Assembly: GCA_029891385.1 (NCBI GenBank)
Contig: CM057228.1
Location: 26,254,809-26,318,808 of the forward strand
DNA length: 64,000 nucleotides
Source: Erythroxylum novogranatense
Taxonomy: Eukaryota > Streptophyta > Magnoliopsida > Malpighiales > Erythroxylaceae
Reading direction: 5' to 3'
Shown: positions 10,140-21,980 of the stretch, piece by piece
How the letters are laid out: each line of letters starts with the position of its first letter
Numbering within the stretch: the stretch's first letter is position 1
Program-made: the position numbers and the translations under genes
The notes under the pieces: generated by a model
Seen by the model: only the letters and a program-made list of their open reading frames with translations
Databases searched by the model: none
Told to the model about the DNA's origin: nothing

Positions 10140-11617
10140 TGAACCATTTGGAAACGTCTCTCACTGTTTTGACCCGGCCTATGAACCATCCTTTAAATAT
10201 TGCCGAATTAGGTTAGAACGGGGATCTTTTTTTTGGCAATCGACACTCGAAGAGAGAGGAGATCGACGAGCTAGGATAGAAGCACCAGGAGCATTCTCGA
10301 CACCCCCTTCCCCAGGATTCCCTTCGGGGTTCCCTGGGGATAACTTCTACATTAGTTTTTATCTTCTATTTTTACCGTCGCCGCCCACCATGGATATCTT
10401 GGAGTTGTTGCGAGTTGTGAGGTTTCCGGTTGCTATGCGTGGCTTGGCATTTCTTACCTATTGAAGATGCAGTGATAGCTGGAGTTCATCGAGCTTCCAA
10501 GGGGAGTAGCTTAATCTTTAGTTTAGCTATGATTTATAAATGCCTAGGTCTAGGGTTTGCAATTTGTAGTGAAGCTACTTGATTATAGTTAAATGTTGGA
10601 CATTTAATGTGTTGTTTGGATTGGTAGTTTACATTCTCACATTTAACTACATTGTCATGAGCAGTCGAGTTGGGGTTTATTGCTTTGTAGTTAGATTAGC
10701 TTAATTAGAGTTTAATTAAGCGTTGAACAATGTAATGTGTTATGGATTTGTTTATGTAGAACTTTGAACTTAAATATATGAGGTCTCATATATGTCCTTT
10801 GGTGATTGCATTAATCCTCATTATCTGCATGGTCGTGTTTGATATAGATGATTATGTTTCATCCAATTGACCACTTGCATTAACATGTCTATTTCGCATA
10901 CTAAGATGTTTTTAAAAAGGTTTTAAGCAATGGGGTTCCTTGATTAAAACTTTAGACTTAAAGGTTCCTTTAAGTTTCTAGGGCTCAAGAGCACCTAATG
11001 GGGTCTTGAGAAATAGAGTCGAGAATGACAGGAGTCCATTAATCAAGACCCTGGACTTAAAGAGAGTCCTTTAAGGTTTACCATTCAAACTTTGTGATTT
11101 CTAATCCCATCTGCACACACTAAGATGCTTTTAACAAGGTTTTAAGCAATGGGGTTCCTTGATTAAAACCTTGGACTTAAAGGTTCCTTTAAGGTTCTAG
11201 GGCTCAAGAGCACCTAATGGAGTCGAGAGTGACAGGAGTTCATTAATCAAGACCCTGGACTTAAAGAGAGTTCTTTAAGGTTTACCATTCACACTTAGTT
11301 TTGAACTGTGATAGCCAAAGCTCGTTTTCAAGAGGATTTATCACTTGTTTTAGTATTTTCTTTTTCTATTTTCAAAAATTCAAAAATACTTTTTACGTGC
11401 TTTTCAGTTCATTAGTGTTCTGAAAATCAAAACCCCCATTTTTTTACTAATTTCGCTTGCATTTTATGACATATAGGCTAGCTTAGGACCATTTCATTAG
11501 GTTCCGATCAAGAGAGACGACCCGAGGTTGCATCCTATACTGCAATCCTTGGTATAAATTATTTTTGACCGGTTTCCAAGGATCAATCGTAAGGTTGAAT
11601 CGACAGAGCCGCGATCA
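10140..11617 (+). repeat. LTR2 of the tandem array (5'-truncated)
   Basis: It begins within the LTR at gaaccatttggaaacg, equal to position 14101 or so of LTR3, so about 0.5 kb including the CpG island is missing. It keeps the TATA-like motif, the hairpin (10310-10339) and both 219-bp units (from 10900 and 11119), and ends gcgatca at 11617. Confidence 0.85.
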
Positions 11618-11620
11618 AAA

Positions 11621-11637
11621 TGGCGCTGTTGCCGAGG
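11621..11637 (+). promoter_or_regulatory. Primer binding site (Asp-tRNA type), unit 2
   Basis: TGGCGCTGTTGCCGAGG lies four bases after the LTR end. It is close to the TGGCGCCGTTGCCGGGG site of Athila/Tat gypsy elements, complementary to an aspartate tRNA 3' end. A less mutated first half is seen at 15597. Confidence 0.8.
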
Positions 11638-11840
11638 AACCGCGAATTGGTTCTCTAAATTAGCTTTTGTCATTTTGTTGCTGAGTGAAGTTAGGAGTCT
11701 TTTCTTTTAGGTTGCATTTTCATTTATAGCTTTCCTTCGTTTTTAATAGTTAGCATTTTACATATTACACCTTCTGTGAAAGTTCGCTGAGCCTAACTCT
11801 TACTATTTCTGCGACAAAGATTTCAGGTGAATCTGGCTTA

Positions 11841-12059
11841 GTGGAGGCCGACACGGACATGGAAATGGATGAAGTTGTTTCACCAAAACATGGCCATCTG
11901 TCGAAGGTTTATCGAAAGTATCAAGAACCTCCAGAACTCCCAGGTGTCTCTTTCTTTCACTTGTTTACTTACTTAAGCCTCGTGATTACTTGTGATATAT
12001 ATTGGTGCATTAGTTTGTTAAGTAAGTGTCAGGTAGAAACAACCCTTGTAGGAAAATAG
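11841..12059 (+). other. Short open stretch in internal region 2, not a supported gene
   Basis: A 72-codon frame with DMEMDEVVSPKHGHLSKVY. The same region in units 1 and 3 carries stops or a frameshift (8641-8870; 15840-15910). I recognise no domain. It may be a relic of the leader or gag start of the parent element, and I do not call it a protein. Its position just after the primer site and a tttcag|gtg sequence fits a former gag N-terminus. Confidence 0.3.
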
Positions 12060-13607
12060 TTTAGCTTTTAGTTTAGTAAGTAGCATTTTCATTCAATAAT
12101 TTCCCCCTTTTGAGTTTTTATCTCTTGTCCTCCTGTTGTTGTGTTGAATTGTCCTTTGTGCTTCCTTCCCTTATGCCTTATCTTTTCTTGTTTACCATTG
12201 AGGACAATGTGATTTAACTGTGGGGGAGCTGTTTCCCTATCTATCTTTTGTATTGCCGACCTGTTGATGTTTTGTTAATACATGTGTTAGCCAATCTTGC
12301 ATTCTGTTGGTAAAAACTTGGTAAACTTAAAATTTGTTGTCATTCTGCTGTTCCTCGTCGTGGTGACAGGTTACACAACGCGACGAGGCTGACCATTTTG
12401 CACGCACGACGCGACGTGCGCGCAGCTTCATGTCGCGACATCCGCACGTCATGGCGCAAGACAATGCCGCACGCCGTGACGCCCCACTTTTTCACAGAAA
12501 TGACATTTTTTGCTTAACTGTTCTACTCAATTCAACCTTTCCCCACACTAGCCTTTAGTAACTGCTGTTTGCAAAGATTTTATAATTTTCAAAATGGTGC
12601 TTGAGTTTATGAAAATACCTTCCATTCTTTTAACGATAGTTGGAGTTGGCAGAATTTTACTTTCAATATTTTCAATACATAGTTAATGGAGGCATGCTAA
12701 TAAAGTGGCACTTAAAGTTTTTGAGACTTGAGATTGTTCATTGAGATAATACCCTTGTTGGAAGGATATTTGGGCCTAATTTCTTTTCTTCAATCTTTGT
12801 GTGCATCTGCTTATTTTATACTTCTCTAGAACTTGTTTCAATTCTTACTCGAAGCTTGATGGACTAAATTTTTGTTGTTGTGGTAGAGACGTTCCTTCTT
12901 CAACCCCTTTTTCCAAACACAGTCCCTTAAACAGTTATCCCTTACTAGCCCATTGAGCCTTACTATGTATGAGCACTTGCAAACATTTCATATGATGTCA
13001 TTAGTTTAATTTGCAGTTCCTTTTCTAATCCCAAAAAAAAGCAACAGAAAAAGTGTGTTCCAAAAAGGAAAAGAGAAAAAAAAAACAACAGAAAAAAAAG
13101 GAGAAGGAGAAAGAAACAAAAGAAAAAAAAACGAGTCATTATTAGTTCAACTGTTGACATCCATTCATAATTTTAGTGCATGTGTTCATATTTTTTCTTT
13201 CGTTCATTCCATCCATTCATCTAGCCCTCCACACATTACAACCCTTGAAAAGTCCTCTTGATCTTCAAAATCATTGTTCTTGTAGTATAGAAATAGAGCT
13301 GATACAAGCTTATGGTAGAGTATGGATTAAGCACATTGAGAGTGACAATATCCTTAAACACAAGTGAGGTGAGAGCAAACACTTAATCTTGAGTGACATC
13401 TCTTTTGTGCAATCTCTTGAATTGAATTCTTTTAGTGTTTGTTTTATTAGCATTCTTTCAATTTGCTTTGATTTAATTTTGATTAAGTAATTTGCGCCAA
13501 GTTCTTATTATTGTTTTGAGCATGGACGAATTTTTCTTTCACACTTGTATCTTTTTTATTCTTATAAACTTTGTCCAGGAGTACAAAGGTCTAAGTGTGG
13601 GGGAATT

Positions 13608-15593
13608 TGATTGAGCCCAAGTTTATTACATAAATTGGTTACATTTTTGCTATCCTTAATGTACTTTTTGACTCTTTAGTTGTGATTTTTATGCTTTAGT
13701 TAGTCCCTTTTATGAGCTCACACTTTATACAATTTGATAGCAAAATTGTCACAAATTGAAATTAATTCCATCATAATTTTTCCGAGGACAATTGATACTA
13801 CACATTGTTGTTTTATATTGTAGGGGAAAAAGAAGAGTCAAAAGCATTCGAAGAAGTTCGCACGCTGCGATGTGTTACAAGTAGACGCCGCAACGTGTGC
13901 AATCCAGGAAGGCACACTGCGGCCTCAAACTCATCTCGACGAAGCGAGGATACAAGGAACGTACGTCGCAGCGCCTTCCAAGCACCTCGTCGCGACGAGG
14001 ATTAAATGAAGCACGCCGCGACGCCAACAAGTACACGCTGCGGCGAGAAGACCAGAAGAGCCTAAAATTCATCTCGCCGCGGCGAGCAGATAAATACCCG
14101 AACTCCATTTGGAAACGTCTCTCACTATTTTGTCCCAGCCCGTGAACCATCCTTTAAATATTGCCAAATTAGGTTAGAACGGGGATCTTTTTTTTGGCAA
14201 TCGACACTCGAAGAGAGAGGAGATCGACGAGCTAGGATAGAAGCACCAAGAGCATTCGCGACACCCCCTTCCCCAGGGTTCCCTTTGGGGTTCCCTGGGG
14301 ATAACTTCTGCATTAGTTTTTATCTTCTATTTTTACCGTCGCCGCCCACCATGGATATCTTGGAGTTGTTGCGAGTTGTGAGGCTTCAGGTTGCTATGCG
14401 TGGCTTGGCATTTCTTACCTATTGAAGATGCAGTGATAGCTGGAGTTCACCGAGCTTCCAAGGGGAGTAGCTTAATCTTTAGTTTAGCTATGATTTATAA
14501 ATGCCTAGGTCTAGGGTTTGCAATTTGTAGTGAAGCTACTTGATTATAGTTAAATGTTGGACATTTAATGTGTTGTTTGGATTGGTAGTTTACATTGTCA
14601 CATTTAACTACATTGTCATGAGCAGTCGAGTTGGGGTTTATTGCTTTGCAGTTAGATTAGCTTAATTAGAGTTTAATTAAGCGTTGAACAATGTAATGTG
14701 TTATGGATTTGTTTATGTAGAACTTTGAGCTTAAATATATGAGGTCTCATATATGTCCTTTGGTGATTGCATTAATCCTCATTATCTGCATGGTCGTGTT
14801 TGATATAGATGATTATGTTTGATCTGATTGACCACTTGCATTAACATGTCTATTTCGCATACTAAGATGTTTTTAAGAAGGTTTTAAGCAATGGGGTTCC
14901 TTGATTAAAACCTTAGACTTAAAGGTTCCTTTAAGGTTCTAGGGCTCAAGAGCACCTAATGGGGTCTTGAGAAATGGAGTCGAGAGTGACAGGAGTCCAT
15001 TAATCAAGACCTTGGACTTAAAGAGAGTCCTTTAAGGTTTACCATTCAAACTTTGTGATTTCTAATCCCATCCGCACACACTAAGATGCTTTTAACAAGG
15101 TTTTAAGCAATGGGGTTCCTTGATTAAAACCTTGGACTTAAAGGTTCCTTTAAGGTTCTAGGGCTCAAGAGCACCTAATGGGGTCTTGAGAAATGGAGTC
15201 GAGAGTGACAGGAGTTCATTAATCAAGACCCTGGACTTAAAGAGAGTTCTTTAAGGTTTACCATTCACACTTAGTTTTGAACTGTGATAGCCAAAGCTCG
15301 TTTTCAAGAGGATTTATCACTTGTTTTAGTATTTTCTTTTTCTATTTTCAAAAATCCAAAAATACTTTTTACGTGCTTTTCAGTTCATTAGTGTTCTGAA
15401 AATCAAAACCCCCATTTTCTTACTAATTTCGCTTGCATTTTATGACATATAGGCTAGCTTAGGATCATTTCATTAGGTTCCAATCAAGAGAGACGACCAG
15501 AGGTTGCATCGTATACTGCAATCCTTGGTATAAATTATTTTTGACCGATTTCTAAGGATCGATCGTAAGGTCGAATCGACAGAGCCGCGATCA
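13608..15593 (+). repeat. LTR3 of the tandem array (complete reference copy)
   Basis: The 1986-bp LTR runs from TGATTGAGCCCAAG to GCGATCA. In order it holds: T-rich start; a CpG-rich palindromic island at 13858-14090; TATA-like cctttaaata at 14151-14160; the hairpin CCCCAGGG/CCCTGGGG at 14271-14300; two 219-bp tandem units from 14861 and 15080; and the terminal CA. The TATA-like site puts the island in U3 and the hairpin just downstream of the presumed transcription start. Confidence 0.85.
14861..15298 (+). repeat. 219-bp tandem duplication inside LTR3
   Basis: Two units start actaagatg at 14861 and 15080. Each holds ggttccttgattaaaacct, gggctcaagagcacc and a gaccctggacttaaagag-like tail. 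LTR2 has the same pair (10900, 11119), as does LTR4 (18797, 19016, the second cut by element C). LTR1 has one unit. Confidence 0.85.
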
Positions 15594-17542
15594 AAATGGC
15601 GCCGTTGCTGAGGAATCGCGAATTGGTTCTCTAAATTAGCTTTTGTCATTTTGTTGCTGAGTGAAGTTAGGAGTCTTTTCTTTTAGGTTGCATTTTCATT
15701 TATAGCTTTCCTTCGTTTTTAATAGTTAGCATTTTACATATTACACCTTCTGTGAAAGTTCGCTGAGCCTAACTCTTATTATTTCTGCGACAAACATTTC
15801 AGGTGAATCTGGCTTAGTGGAGGCCGACACGGACATGGAAATGGATGAAGTTGTTTCACCACAACATGGCCATCTGTCAAGGTTTATCTAAGTATCAAGA
15901 ACCTCCATAACTCCTGTGTGTCTCTTTCTTTCACTTGTTTACTTACTTAAGCCTCGTGATTACTTGTGATATATATTGGTGCATTAGTTTGTTAAGTAAG
16001 TGTCAGGGAGAAACAACCCTTGTAGGAAAATAGTTTAGCTTTTAGTTTAGTAAGTAGCCTTTCCATTCAATAATTTCCCTCTTTTGAGTTTTATCTCTTG
16101 TCCTCTTGTTGTTGTGTTGAATTGTCCTTTGTGCTTCCTTCCCTTATGCCTTATCTTTTCTTGTTTACCATTGAGGACAATGTGTGATTTAAGTGTGGGG
16201 GAGCTGTTTCCCTATCTATCTTTTGTATTGCCAACCTATTGATGTTTTGTTAATACATGTGTTAGCCAATCTTGTATTCTGTTGGTAAAAACTTGGTAAA
16301 TTTAAAATTTGTTGTCATTCTATTATTCCTCGCCGCGATGATAGGTTACACGTCGCTGCGAGGCTGACCATTTTGAATGCATGTCGCGACGTGCGCGCAG
16401 CTTCACTTCGCGACATCCGCACGTCACGACGTCCCACTTTTTCACAGAAATGACATTTTTTGCTTAGCTATTGTACTCAATTCAACCTTTCCCCACACTA
16501 TCCTTTAGTAACTGCTGTTTGCAAAGATTTTATAAGTTTCAAAATGGTGCTTGAGTTTATGAAAATACCTTCCATTCTTTTAATGATAGTTGGAGTTGGC
16601 AGAATTTTACTTTCAATATTTTCAATATATAGTTAATGGAGGCGTGCTAATAAAGTGGCACTTAAAGTTTTTGAGACTTGAGATTGTTCATTGAGATAAT
16701 ACTCTTGTTGGAAGGATATTTGGGCCTAATTTCTTTTCTTCAATCTTTGTGTGCATCTGCTTATTTCATACTTCTCTAGAACTTGTTTCAATTCTTACTC
16801 GAAGCTTGATGGACTAGATTTTTGTTGATGTGATAGAGGCGTTCCTTCTTCAACCCTTTTTTCCAAACACAGTCCCTTAAACACTTATTCCTTGCTAGCC
16901 CATTGAGCCTTATTATGTATGAGCACTTGCAAACATTTCATATGATGTCATTAGTTTAATTTGCAGTTCCTTTTCCAATCCAAAAAAAAAAAGCAACAGA
17001 AAAAGTGTGTTCCAAAAAGGAACAGAGAAAAAAAAACAACAGAAAAAAAAGGAGAAGGAGAAAGAAACGAAAGAAAAAAAAAGAGTCATTATTAGTTCAA
17101 CTGTTGACATCCATTCATAATTTTAGTGCATGTGTTCATATCTTTTCTTTCGTTCATTCCATCCATTCATCTAGCCCTCCGCACATTACAACCCTGAAAA
17201 GTTCTCTTGATCTTCAAAATCATTGTTCTTGTAGTGGAGAAATAGAGTTGATACAAGCTTCTGGTAGAGTATGGATTAAGCAGATTGAGAGTGACAATAT
17301 CCTTAAACACAAGTGAGGTGACAGCAAACACTTAATCTTGAGTGACATCTCTTGAATTAAATTCTTTTAGTGTTTGTTTTATTAGCATTCTTTCAATTTG
17401 CTTTGATTTAATTTTGATTAAGTAATTTGCGCCAAGTTCTTATTATTGTTTTGAGCATGGACGAATTTTTCTTTCACACTTGTATCTTTTTTATTCTTAT
17501 AAACTTTGTCTAGGAGTACAAAGGTCTAAGTGTGGGGTAATT
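15594..17542 (+). repeat. Internal region 3 of the tandem array
   Basis: A 1.95-kb copy parallel to internal region 2. It carries the best-preserved primer-site start (TGGCGCCGTTG at 15597), the inner polypurine-like motif at 16191, a CpG-rich patch at about 16326-16435, an A-rich stretch at 16980-17085 and the terminal aagtgtggggta at 17528. No coding capacity is seen. Confidence 0.85.
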
Positions 17543-19168
17543 TGACTGAGCCCAAGTTTATTGCATAAATTGGTTACATTTTTGCTATCCTTAATGTACT
17601 TTTTGACCCTTTAGTTGTGATTTTTGTGCTTTAGTTAGTCCCTTATATGAGCTCACACTTTATACAATTTGATAGCAAAATTGTCACAAATTGAAATTAA
17701 TTCCATCATAAGTTTTCTGAGGACAATTGATACTGCAAATTGTTGTTTTATATTGTAGGGGAAAAAGAAGAGTCAAAAGCATCTGAAGAAGTTCGCATGC
17801 TGCGACGTGTTACAAGTAGACGCCGCGACGTGTGCAATCCAGGAAGGCACGCCGCGGCCTCAAACTCATCTCGCCACGGTGAGGATACAAGGAACATACG
17901 TCGTGTCGCCTACAAAGCACCTCGCCGCGACGAGGATTAAATGAAGCACGCCGCGACGCTAACAAGTACACGCCGCGACGAGAAGACCAGAAAAGCACGT
18001 CGCGACGCGTAAAATTCATCTCGCAACGGCAAGCAGATAAATACCCGGACTCCATTTGGAAACGTCTCTCACTGTTTTGACCCAGCCCGTGAACCATTCA
18101 TGAAATATTGCCGAATTAGGTTAGAATGGGGATCTTTTTTTTGGCAATCGACACTCGAAGAGAGAGGAGACCGACGAGCTAGGAGAGAAGCACCAGGAGC
18201 ATTCGCGACACCCCCCTTCCCCAGGGTTCCCTTCAGGGTTCCCTGGGGATAACTTTTATCTTCTATTTTTACCGTCGCCGTCCACCATGGATATCTTGAA
18301 GTCGTTGCGAGTTGTGAGGCTTCCGGTTGCTATGCGTGGCTTGGCATTTCTTACCTATTGAAGATGCAGTGATGGCTGGAGTTCACCGAGCTTCCAAGGG
18401 GAGTAGCTTAATCTGTAGTTTAGCTATGATTTATAAATGCCTAGGTCTAGGGTTTGCAATTTGTAGTGAAGCTACTTGATTATAGTTAAATGTTGGACAT
18501 TTAATGTGTTGTTTGGATTGGTAGTTTACATTGTCACATTTAACTACATTGTCATGAGCAGCCGAGTTGGGGTTTATTGCTTTGTAGTTAGATTAGCTTA
18601 ATTAGAGTTTAATTAAGCGTTGAATAATGTAATGTGTTATAGATTTGTTTATGTAGAACTTTGAGGTTAAACATATGAGGTCTCATATATTTCCTTTGGT
18701 GATTGCATTAATCCTCATTATCTGTATGGTCGTGTTTGATATAGATGATTATGTTTGATCCGATTGACCACTTGCATTAACATGTCTATTTTGCATACTA
18801 AGATGTTTTTAACAAGGTTTTAAGCAATGGGGTTCCTTTATTAAAACCTTATACTTAAAGGTTCCTTTAAGATTCTAGGGCTCAAGAGCACCTAATGGAG
18901 TCTTGAGAAATGGAGTGGAGAGTGACAAGAGTCCATTAATCAAGACCCTGGACTTATAGAGAGTCCTTTAAGCTTTACCATTCAAACTTAGGGATTTCTA
19001 ATCCCATCCGCACGCACTAAGATGCTTTTAACAAGGTTTTAAGCAATGGGGTTCCTTGATTAAAACCTTGGGCTTAAAGGTTCCTTTAAGGTTTTAGGGC
19101 TCGAGAGCACCTAATAGGGTCTTGAGAAATGGAGTCGAGAGTGCAGGAGTTCATTAATCATGAGCCTG
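17543..19168 (+). repeat. LTR4 of the tandem array, left part
   Basis: It starts TGACTGAGCCCAAG and runs collinear with LTR3 through the CpG island (17795-18035), the hairpin (18219-18248), the first 219-bp unit and part of the second. It is then cut by element C at gcctg. The remainder is at 28047-28412. Confidence 0.85.
19164..19168. other. Target-site duplication of element C, left copy
   Basis: gcctg here and ccctg at 28047-28051 differ by one base. The uninterrupted LTRs read accctgg at this point, so the left copy carries the mutation. Confidence 0.75.
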
Positions 19169-21963
19169 TGTAACATCCCATCCCCGATAGGAAGGGTAAA
19201 TTGATCAATTGAGACAGGCTAGTAATTTGCATTGCATCATTTGATTGAGCATTTATTTGGCCTCTAATTTTAGAGGAATGAGTCATTTGGTTCATGCACA
19301 TGTAGGTATATGCATTCATGATATTTTTCCCGGCAATTATTTGTGACTGTGATGGGATTTGTGAAAATGATATGATTTATGATTTATTGGGAATTATGAA
19401 ACATTTGGGTCTGAATAGTAGAATTGGAAATGTTTTAGAGTGACCGTCAGTTGATAATGACCCTTAGGAATTTTTCTGGAAATTCAGGAGAAAAAGTCCG
19501 GACCGGAAATTTTTTGCGTGACAGACCGATTGACTGTATAATACTGGAATACTGTCCAATGGCAATGGGAAATTTAGACACTTGATTTTAGGAATTAGTA
19601 TGACGAGCCATTGAAATTTGGAGATAAATTGGACTGGGAACGAAACTGAAAAGAGAAAGAGATTTAAATGTATTGTGGGGAAAATGACATGTGGCAGGTT
19701 TTGGGGATGAAGGTTTTTAAAACATCTAATGCCCTAAGTCTTCGAAATCCCCTCACTTTGACAGTAAACTTGTTTCTCTACTTAGGGCATGATTCTTCTT
19801 TCTTTGATCGATTCTCCTTCCTCCTCTTTGTGTGATTTTTCGTTGTTTCCTTGCTTCCTCTCCTTATGCAAAGCCTAGCTTGATCCTTAAAGAAGATGAA
19901 GATTTGGGAAGTTTTGAGAGAGAACCATGAGTGCTGGAGAAAAGAGGAAAGGGTTAGAAGATTTTCGGAGATTTGAAGTTTTGAGGCTTGATTGGTAAGT
20001 AAAATGGTTTTAATGTTGTTTTGTTGTTGTTAAATGCATGCATGGGTTTGATTGTGAACGATTGGAGTAATTATGGTTGAGTTATGACTAGTTTTAGAGA
20101 GAGAAATGAGAAAAAGAGAATCGAAGAAGACGATCGGAGCTTCGCACGTTGCGATGTGCGCTGAGGGCTTCGTCGCGACGAGTAAATAGTTACTTGCCGC
20201 GGCAAGCTCGGCTGGACGTCGCGGCTAGCATGCAAATTTACGCCACGGCGAGTCCATTTCTTTTGCGTCCCGGCGAGCTTATATGAAGTTGTTTGCCGCG
20301 GTGAGCGTTCTTTCGCTGAATGACGACCATTTTATACGCGCATGCGAGAGTCTTTGGCATGGCGAGGACCTTTACGGCTGAAATGGTTTAGTTTTTGAGG
20401 CATAACTAATAGTGTAGACCTCCAATTGAGGTGATTCTTGATTCGTTATGATCTAGAAAATGAGGTCTACAATTGAGGTAAAGAAAAATTATTGAATGAA
20501 AATGGAGAATAGCGTCACTGATTTTGAGGTTTTCTTGAGAATATCCAAATGAGTATGACTTGGTAAATTGAATGAATGTTAAAATTGGAATTGGTGGAAT
20601 TCCGAATAGGTCATTAAAATGAAATGAGTCGTTATTGATCAATTGAGTGAAAAGTTAGTTTTTGACAACAGAAAGTGGAAACTGGGAATTAGTGCCGGGA
20701 AGGTCATAAACTTGCATCGTACATCTTTTATTTCGGACATGTGCTTCATTAAATCTTTCTGATTGTGCATTTAGTAATGAATGATTATTTGATTGTTATA
20801 GTGGTACTGATGGAATGATATTCCACGGATATTGCTGGAGCTCCCAGGCAACAGCTCAGAAGTTCAGGTGAGTAACCTAGTTGGTTTCTCAACCTATCTG
20901 TGTTAAATATTACGCACTTATTCCATGTGGAGATAATGGAGGGTTTATCTGATTGCTTATGATTGATTTCGGACCACGGGTGTCCGAAGTATTGGAATGT
21001 GATATCGAAGTGCTATTTGTGTGTATTGATTATGAATGTTTCAATGAAATAAACTGAAAATGTTATGGCTGAAATACCGGACCGAAGGTTCGAAGGAATG
21101 GGAAATGGGACACTGAAATGTAAACTGTCTGTAAATGTAAATTGGGACATATGCATTCATGCATAAAGGCATGTTCAGATAATGATAGTTGTGACCTGAG
21201 TCGCCACTGATACTGAAAAGAGCCTCGAGGTCGAACACTGTTACTGAATTGGGCCTCGAGCTCGAGGAGAGTTAGTGCATCCTGCATGAGGGCTCTCCTA
21301 CTCCCTAGACGCGTCTACTGAATACTGAGCACTGTTAAGTGCTCGGTCACAACACTGTAATAAACTGGAAAAGAGTCACATGTGCATTGCATACAAATGT
21401 GATAACTGATTTATGAAATCGCATGAGTTCTTTAAATTGTTATATGATAATACTGAATGTGTAATTGACTGAAACTGTGAATTGTGTGAATATGCATGAT
21501 GAGCGAACCATCGATGATGGTTTCTCACTGAGTTCGCAAACTCATCCAACATTGCAAATATTTTTCAAGGATCGAAGAGTACCCCGTTGGGCACGGGAGT
21601 ATGATTACCGTTTGCAAGTCAGAGATCAAGTTGGGATCAGTTCATGTCTGCATAAGTGTCATTCTGATTCACATGTAATTTTGATATTCCGCAAAATAGT
21701 ACTGTCATTGTAGAGGTCCCATATTGATAAATGTTATAATTGTAATGTGATTACTGGAATTGTGTTTTGATCGAAATGTTTTTATATAAGAGTGGGCCCT
21801 AGTTGTTTATTGATTTTTGCGCATGAGATTGTTTTCAAAAATGAAAAATGTCTTACTGGGTTTTAAACAATTTTGACTGCTCTAGCATACCACCCTCGTG
21901 AGGAACGGGCTCGGATATCACCATCTATATCGGGTTCGGGTCTTGCGGGAGTGGGATGCTACA
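19169..21963 (+). repeat. 5' LTR of element C (2.8 kb)
   Basis: TGTAACATCCC...GATGCTACA. It contains a CpG-rich island at about 20140-20370 and a consensus splice donor cag|gtgagtaa (GT at 20868). A stem-loop is closed by gttgtgacc (21188) and ggtcacaac (21345), and the hairpin aaccatcgatgatggtt is at 21506. A candidate acceptor lies at 21568. The LTR shares the gggctcggatatcacc...gggttcggg end with element D and the solo LTR. Confidence 0.85.
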
Positions 21964-21967
21964 TTTG

Positions 21968-21980
21968 TGGTATCAAAGCC
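21968..21980 (+). promoter_or_regulatory. Primer binding site (initiator Met-tRNA), element C
   Basis: TGGTATCAAAGCC, four bases after the LTR end, matches the Met-tRNA primer site with one substitution. Confidence 0.85.

Larger units (their letters stand above)
11618..13607 (+). repeat. Internal region 2 of the tandem array (complete)
   Basis: The complete 1.99-kb copy runs from the primer site to the polypurine tract aagtgtggggga (13593-13604). It holds a second polypurine-like aactgtgggggag at 12216, a CpG-rich patch at 12350-12485 and an A-rich stretch at 13030-13135. It lacks gag, protease, RT and integrase, so movement would have needed proteins from another element. Confidence 0.85.

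Noticed and set aside
21968..21980. tRNA gene fragments at the TGGTATC sites
   Set aside because: Only the 12-18 bases complementary to tRNA 3' ends are present next to LTR ends; these are primer sites, not tRNA genes.
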